In this document: piece after piece, positions 57,501-64,000 of the stretch
How the letters are laid out: each line of letters opens with the position of its first letter
Numbering within the stretch: position 1 is the first letter of the stretch
Assembly (NCBI GenBank): GCA_028095005.1
Contig: CM051460.1
Location: 283,814,238 to 283,878,237 of the forward strand
Length of the DNA: 64,000 bases
DNA from: Rhynchospora pubera
Taxonomy: Eukaryota; Streptophyta; Magnoliopsida; Poales; Cyperaceae
Reading direction: 5' to 3'
Notes under the pieces: generated by a model
Told to the model about the DNA's origin: nothing
What the model saw: only the letters and a program-made list of their open reading frames with translations
Database searches by the model: none
Program-made: the position numbers and the translations under genes

Positions 57501-60500
57501 TTGTTTATCTATTTCAAGCAAATTCAATCAAGATGCATGAAATCATATAAAAAAATTCATAATAAAAGATCTTGTCTTTTACAAAACATAATCATCCATC
57601 ATTGAATATGAAATGGAGATATTTTGAGAGGTTAGGATTAAGGTATACAACCTTCAATTCCTAAACAAACTCTTAATAAAGATAACTCTATGTATTCAAT
57701 GGTAATGACTTAAACGAATAAGTCATCTCCTATACGGAGTTTACTTTATATCTCTCGAACATTCTCTTATTCTTCATTGCCAACACATTTCGTTAAATGC
57801 GAGCATATGAACTAGTATCAAGTTACTAGTGTAAATTAGAGATAGTGAGATAATTTGAATGACAAATACACTTTAGGATTAGAATATTTCTAATCGTCAT
57901 AATCATGGTACTTCGGACAACCTTTCAAATGCCTCCCATAAAACGGCAAATGAAACATCTCATGTGACACATGGTCATCAATGAGAGTCTCGAAATTTCA
58001 ACTCATACCTTGGTGAAGTATTTCTTGAATACTTAACCAATCACCTTTTTGCATCAACAAGCGTGCATAAAGGTAATATTATATCCTTCATAATTCCAAA
58101 GAGATCGAATGACAATATCAACAATCCTTGATATCGGAGATTAATATCTCTAGTCATCAATTAGCTACTTCAATCTTTCGATTTGTAAGCTAATGAAACA
58201 TTCATATAACTTCTTTTAAAAGAATAATCTCTTGGTCAACTCATATTCTTTATACTCAATCATAAATGATGGAGTTAATATCCACTTTCTCCAAGAACAC
58301 TTTCTTGAGTAAGCGAATGAGAACGTACGAGTTAATTTTAGTCCATATGAATTCGCTAATTCAAAGGTCTAGAAATTTCAAATGAGGATATTAAGCATAC
58401 GCTTTATTGAATGACTTTTCGCCAAAAGTCAATCAATCATCGCGTTGCTACGTTCGGGTAGTTTGAGGAAAGTTTTGGGAATTGATATACTCAAATTTCT
58501 CTTCACTAAGATCATGTCTTAGGAATCAGTATTACTTCTTTAAGTGAATACTTTTAGAAACGAGTTCGTTAATTTTCAAAGATTGATCGCAACAAAATTA
58601 ACAATTTAAACATCTATAACAAAATCAATTTACGGTCATTTAGTTTATGCAATTGTTTTATTTATAACAAATAAAACTCCCACTACAATTATTTAATGTC
58701 CCTAATGTAGTAGGTTTTCCAAGATCCCTATTTTCGTTGAGATGGTGCTAGCGTCGGCGTGACACCAAAAACAACTAGATAGAGTAGGTTCTCCAACCAA
58801 TCATTCCATATGATTCTTGGTTTGTGAAATATCACATGTACATCCACAAACTTTGCCCCGATGTCCAATCCGATTAGAAAACATCGTTAAGTAACCTTTC
58901 TCTATTTGCTCCTAGTAAATCCGATTTACACCCCGACACGGATGATGGAACACGATGTCCCGCGTCGGCGAGAATGCATCAATGAACGATCATACACGTT
59001 AGAAGGGGATAGAGAGAAGGAGGGCGATTTAACTTAATCATGTTTTGTTTGGGACTATCAATTAAGTGACACTTGTTTGGTGGTCATGTAAGCATACACC
59101 CATACCTAGCCTATGACAATTCATAGCAATCACAAGCAATCACATATAAGCATCTCACAGTTGTGGGTTTGTATGGCTCCCGCTTGCATTAGTTTCGCCA
59201 CATCGTCCATGGAGCAAAACTAATCTAATCCTTGTCCCTCCCACTAAATTCTATAAGGATCTAAATCCTATATAAAATAAAGGTGCAAAATACATGTGAA
59301 AAATATCCTACTCCCATCCTAGCCTTAGGGGCATGCAAGCCTCACAAGTTACATTAAAATTAATCAACAAATTAATTAATTAATGGCACCAAAGGCCGCA
59401 TTACAAACATTCACACATGCATTCAAATACAACCACAAGGCATTGAGTCTTGAGCCATACTAAATCCACTATCCTCCTACAAAACAAAGTTAGCACATAC
59501 AAGCACTTTGTTTCCAATTAACGATTTTCAAGCATCTTTGCGTATCGTTTGCTATAAGTAAATTCCGTGTACAAATTCTCAATTTTAAACAACCAAACTT
59601 GTTTAAATTCATTTAGAAAGTTCTTTCAACATCCCATAACTGAAAGGAGATCAAACAAGGAGTTTTCTAATTATTTTCAACTAGTTTGAATACTTAGAAA
59701 AACAGTAATTTAACAAAAAACGTAACTAATGGAATCCAACAAAATCAACAGTTTTTGGTCTCCAAAAATTCTCAAATAAATTACTTAAGCTCCTTATCGT
59801 AATTGTGATTACCAGTAAAAATTTCAAGAAGAGATCTTAAACCATCTGGGAGAATCAAAAATGACAAATCTCTTACAAGTGCACGAAACACCATTATGAG
59901 ATTTTCAGCTTATCCTCTCAACCATTTGGTCTGTTAGACCACCTTCTATCCAGTTTTTATATATACAATATACATAGAAAAACTTGTTTAGACTACAGGC
60001 TATCCATTAATGAAAAGAAAACAACCAAGTTCAGTTCAATAAGTTCGAGTTACAAACTAAACAATCAACAAATTCTGTACTGAAACAGACTGTCGATCGA
60101 GATGTTCTAACCTAGTTGAAGGTCCAAACTTCCACGAAAAATTATGAAATTAATTTTCCTGGAATCCTAACTCAAAATAGAACAACTCCATTTAAACAGA
60201 ATTTTTAAAGGAGTTCTCAGTTGGTACAGTTTATTAGAACAATCGATTTGCTCAACAAACTGGATCTGACAAGATCTTCCTTTTCATACTTGAAAACCCA
60301 CAAATTAATCCAAGTCATGCAACAATTTATACATGCTCAGAAATAGCTTCAAGTCCTCTTTATTTCTAGCCATAGAACACTGGTACTTATATTCAAAATA
60401 TAAATCTTTCAAGCCATTCAAACAGGACAGTGCGAGCAGAAACTGGTTCTGCGCACTGTCGCCGTTTTATTCACAATAAATCTATACTAATTCAGAAAAA

Positions 60501-60724
60501 TGTGAATCCAACGCCAAAAGAATCACAATCCAAAGATCTACAACTTTCATGTAGATGGAAAAAACTTCCAGAGAACTTATCAAAGCGAAAAACGCGAAAC
60601 AACACAGAAAATACCATTTCCAGACAGCAAACAAACGCATCATCTCTACTAATCCGTTAATTAGCCAATTTCTCTTAATTAAGTGTCAAAATAGCTTAAG
60701 TACGACCATGTGCTCTGATACCAC
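54579..60724 (-). other. Internal region of the copia element, no intact genes
   Basis: 6.1 kb lie between the polypurine tract and the primer-binding site. Reading the minus strand reveals copia pol fragments interrupted by frameshifts and stops. The longest open frames are under 115 codons and are not functional genes. Confidence 0.8.
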
Positions 60725-62485
60725 TGTAAGGAAATTGTCCAATTTTAATTTTGTGACTAATTACTATTAATTAATCCAATTAAAACACAAGCAACACGAG
60801 ATCTAGTACTTTAAGCAATAGACACAAAGAGAAAGAGGAGAAATCGATACCTCCCGCGAAATCGTATTCGCGGGGCTCGACCAAGGCATGGGAATCGATG
60901 GCGTGCCTTCTCCACCGTCTCCACCACGTCTCGTAACCGCCCTCGAGTCCACCAAGGAGGATTAATCACGTTCTACAAGGTACGTGCTAGCATACCCAAA
61001 GAACAAGCCTAATCCCTATGGTTTTCTCTCTTGCATCAATCAACAACCTTGATTTAGTGGAGAGAAAATAGCTCAACACATGAGCAAAAGAGAGGGAGAG
61101 AAGAGGAAGGTGGCGGCCTAGAATGGGAGGAAGAAAGGAGAGAGAAAGCTAGGTGGAGGCTCTCATAAGTGGTCCTTATATAGAGCACAAAACCTAATTG
61201 ACCTCTTGCATAATTACAACTATGCCATCCCACCTACCACCATATTGGGCAGCCACGAAATGGGCCTATATGGGCCATTAAACCCCTTCATTTGGACCAT
61301 TAATTCATATAATTAAGGTCCCTCAACTTTGCTCTTTAATTGGGCTATATATTTGCTATTTAAATAACGGCCCAATTCATCAATATAACCATTTATATTA
61401 ATAAGTGTTGAACTAAATTAATTATTAACTCATTAATAATTATTTTAGGATTAGTTAATGCATTAATTTATTTCTATATGATCCATTGACTTAATTAATT
61501 ATAACGGTTCGCAACGGTATATAATTAATTAATCAATCTTATCATATTTCCACAGAACTTACTGCTGTGAATAAATAAATAATGCACTGTGTGATTAATG
61601 TCCTATTTGTGTGACCCTTTGAGGATTTATGCTATGTTGGCCATGGAATTAAATCGTTATTTAATTCCAATAATCATAAGTGGTATCTAGCAACACGTTA
61701 TGATTCCCAATTCGCATAAATAGTGTACTGCTACAATATTTCAATCCTGCATAAGAGAATAAATATGTTTCTCTATTTTGATTCTTATGTCACACGATAT
61801 CATCGTATAATCCAAGATAGGAATGTGTCATTCTTGCAGATTATACATTTCTTGATCTAGAGTTGATCGCTTAGTTGCGCGCATACGATCCAACTCCATC
61901 AAGGGGCCCAAACAGATATCGTCACTCACTAAGTGAATTAATGAGGGACATACGGTTTTCTTGATGATTAGCTTTTCCCCGCACAATTCAAGAGAACATA
62001 AATAAAGTCCGTATAGCAGCCCTTATCGGGAATCAGCGGTAGACAATATTTATTGAACCTATCCTCATGTGGAAAAGATAAACATCTCAAACTTAGAACC
62101 AAAATCATAACGAAATAAACAATGACACTTAACACAATCCATATGTTTATTTCATTGGATCAAGTCCTGTACTATGTTCCATAACATATACATATGCAAT
62201 TAAGTTGGTAACTCTTTACCTATGATTAGTGGAACTTAATCATCACTTAACTTGCATACTAATCTTATATGATAATTAATGTTCCTTTGTTAATTATCAA
62301 GATTATGGACCGTTTAGATTTATTATTGTCATTCTAAAGAATGATCCACAGAGATCTACAATTCAGATCCTCAACCTGAATAATCTGTCAATAATAAACC
62401 TAGGAACAGATGATAAAATATCATCCAAAACATAAACTAATAATTAAGTGATTAAATTATTGACTTCTAGGACATAACTCTAACA
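60725..62485 (-). repeat. 5' LTR of the copia element
   Basis: This is the same sequence as 52818-54578 with about five substitutions. Its right end (minus-strand start TGTTAGAG) abuts the GATAT duplication and its left end abuts the primer-binding site. The TATA box lies at about 61175-61183. Confidence 0.93.
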
Positions 62486-63295
62486 GATATATCAAATAGA
62501 GAGAAGATGGCTCTTGGCTTCAAATGAGAAATGAGAAGGAAATGAAAGCAATACAAAACTAGTAAATGCTCCCTGATTGGCTCTTGAGTCAGGCCCCCAT
62601 CTGTCAACGCTCTGAACTCTTCATAATCTCTCACGGTAGGAAACATGTAACTGGCTACAGCCTTAAGGATCCCATCTGTCACATAGATGAAAATCAAAAA
62701 ATTGAAAAATGAGAAGAATTCCTCTCAATTGGTGCTGCCTACTCAAGAAAAGGGTGAGCCAATTGAAAAGAAAATGAAGCAGTCCCACATGCAGTGAAGA
62801 AAAAAAAAAAGAGATGAATTCCCCATTTTCAGCGACTCTAAGAACCTTGGCCATCATGGAGCTAAATCGCTAGAATAGGTCTCGTCGGAAACGACAGTCG
62901 TTTTTTTTTCCTTTTTCGTTCCTTTTTTTTGGTATAGGAGAATGGAGAAGAAAGTTCTGACCAGTGGGTTCCACTATTTCCGTCTGTTTGTTTTCGGATC
63001 TGATATGGAGAACGGAGACAAATCCAATAAAGAATTGTTTGAGTTCTGAGTTCGGAGCGGAGAGAAAAACAAGCTGTTGGATCTAATGAACGATTGGATT
63101 TAGTGCGCTGCACAGCGTATCGCGCGATACATGATTAGGATTGTCTTTGTAAGGTATGTACGAGAATTTTTCATATCAATAAAATTTGAGAGGGAAGAGA
63201 GTTCGCGGGAGTTTTGTGTTCTTTGAGTTGTGGCATGTATTTTGTCAAAACAAATCATATAAAGAAGATACTAATAATAAGAATATAAATAATAG

Positions 63296-63346
63296 CAATA
63301 CTACTACTACTACTACTACTGCTGCTACTACTACTAATAATAATAA

Positions 63347-63379
<33 letters not shown>

Positions 63380-63380
63380 A
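63296..63380. repeat. Compound triplet repeat (CTA)n-(AAT)n-(AGT)n
   Basis: Tracts of ACT/GCT, then AAT, then AGT follow one another. The first and last tracts are complementary and could form a hairpin of about 25 bp. Confidence 0.9.
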
Positions 63381-63417
63381 AATCTAGATCTCAACTGTGA
63401 CATAATAAAGTGACCTA

Positions 63418-64000
63418 CAAATATGCATAAGATTAGTCATTCCATAAGGCATAATCGGCCTGCATAATATACAATACGACCAGAAAATATATGCTAATCT
63501 GTCGTAAAAATATATCAAAAAATAATGATTAAAATAGAATTTATTTTCACAGTTTTAGTCAAAAATAAAAATACAATAAATCAAAATTATTTTAAAATTT
63601 TGAAAAATATAAATTTAAAATAATTTTGTAAAATAGAATTTATATGTATATGAATCCGCCTTATATTTGCGGACACAAAGTAGATAATTATTTAAAATAC
63701 GTATTGTATATTTATGAATAATATGACAAAATCGACTTTGATGAAACAGATAAATATTTTCTCTGTTTACACTCGTCTCTTCTGTACACATATTGGCTGA
63801 CAGCGTATTGCAAAAGAGTTAAAAAAAAAAAAAACAATTTGTTAAAAACAACGAGAAATTTTCATTTGTGATAACGTGATCATCTCCTGTAATTCAAAAA
63901 AAAAGGAAAGAAAGATCATCTCCTCATCTGTGACGTAAGAGCAGAAAAGTAAATTCTTCTGTTGTTTCTAAAGTGGCCAGCCAAGCAGTTCATTTAATTA
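63418..64000. repeat. Dispersed repeat B, copy 2 (cut by window end)
   Basis: Direct-orientation match to 37962-38551 with scattered substitutions and small indels. Its left border adjoins the triplet-repeat region. It continues beyond the window. Confidence 0.85.

Larger units (their letters stand above)
52818..62485 (-). mobile_element. Complete-ended Ty1/copia LTR retrotransposon with decayed pol, 9.67 kb
   Basis: The element has two 1761-bp LTRs in direct repeat and a 5-bp duplication GATAT (52813-52817, 62486-62490). A tRNA-Met primer site lies at 60712-60723 and a polypurine tract AAGTGGGAGAT at 54579-54589. It reads on the minus strand. Broken reverse transcriptase is visible at about 55750-55960 (GLKQVLW, WNKSFDKEVKELNF, then a damaged YVDD region). 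RNase H remnants (AKYIATCEAIKE) lie near 54975-55030. No intact gag or pol frame exists. I found five LTR mismatches (53228/61135, 53279/61186, 53379/61286, 54252/62159, 54543/62450), about 0.3%, so the insertion is recent. Confidence 0.92.
52150..63132. mobile_element. Long-TIR (Mutator-like) element, family T copy 2, split by a retrotransposon
   Basis: The left arm (52157 onward: GCGCGATACGCTATGTAGCG, CACTAAATCCAATCG, TTCATTAGATCCAAC, TTTTTCTCTCCGCTCC, CCATTCTCCTATACC) is repeated inverted at 63126 back to about 62925 with small changes. The arms match for about 200 bp. Without the 9.7-kb LTR element the unit is about 1.3 kb. Terminal motifs are related to the element at 40352-42991. The right inner part contains an open minus-strand stretch (DGILKAVASYMFPTVRDYEE) after an acceptor-like site at about 62680, possibly a captured exon that I do not recognise. 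Confidence 0.6.

Noticed and set aside
60712..60723. tRNA-like sequence near LTR ends
   Set aside because: TGGTATCAGAGC is the primer-binding site complementary to initiator tRNA-Met, not a tRNA gene. No tRNA or rRNA gene was seen in the window.
54609..60770. Short frames within the copia interior
   Set aside because: Decayed pol sequence; the plus-strand frames are antisense noise.

Overview
This window is nuclear DNA from a flowering plant. It is AT-rich, its genes carry many short GT-AG introns, and it is packed with plant-type transposons: LTR retrotransposons primed by initiator tRNA-Met, hAT elements, PIF/Harbinger-like and Mutator-like MITEs, and Helitrons. The proteins are plant forms of TFIIE-beta, MTOPVIB, DUF1645 and DUF6598. 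The species cannot be fixed from sequence alone.

Layout. 0-6 kb is transposon-rich and gene-free: a hAT end, a solo LTR, two small MITEs and two hAT elements with perfect 8-bp target duplications. 6-18 kb holds two genes in tandem on the minus strand, both rebuilt exon by exon with consistent phases: a TFIIE-beta subunit (290 aa) and, upstream of it, the meiotic topoisomerase VIB-like gene MTOPVIB (13 coding exons, 493 aa). A decayed copy of MTOPVIB exon 2 lies about 1.2 kb upstream of that gene. 19.7-21.1 kb is a cluster of three hairpin elements. 22.57-23.26 kb is an intronless DUF1645 gene. About 25.1-29.8 kb ends in a clear Helitron 3' terminus and carries exon fragments of a GH3 beta-xylosidase and of DDB1. 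30.6-32.3 kb is a foldback/minisatellite block. 33.1 to about 36 kb is a second Helitron on the other strand with a nested hAT. 36.1-37.8 kb is a 1.74-kb solo LTR with paired palindromes. 40.4-43.0 kb is a long-TIR element with a nested MITE. 44.3-47.5 kb holds a head-to-head pair of DUF6598-like genes; the plus-strand member has two 1-nt frameshifts. 48.0-51.9 kb is a convergent chimera of a Ty3/gypsy 5' half and a Ty1/copia 5' half. 52.15-63.13 kb is a second long-TIR element, split by a 9.67-kb Ty1/copia retrotransposon whose LTRs are about 99.7% identical although its pol is broken.

Most notable. (1) Short palindromes in pairs 19-23 bp apart, mostly exactly 21 bp (two helical turns), occur in LTR-retrotransposons that use different core sequences. 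(2) A Helitron has assembled exons from two unrelated host genes. (3) A young retrotransposon insertion has a dead coding region and was probably moved in trans. (4) Four hairpin elements share one core but have different ends. There is no pathway linking the host genes: TFIIE-beta is general transcription, MTOPVIB is meiotic double-strand break formation, and the DUF1645 and DUF6598 proteins have no established biochemical role that I can assert.
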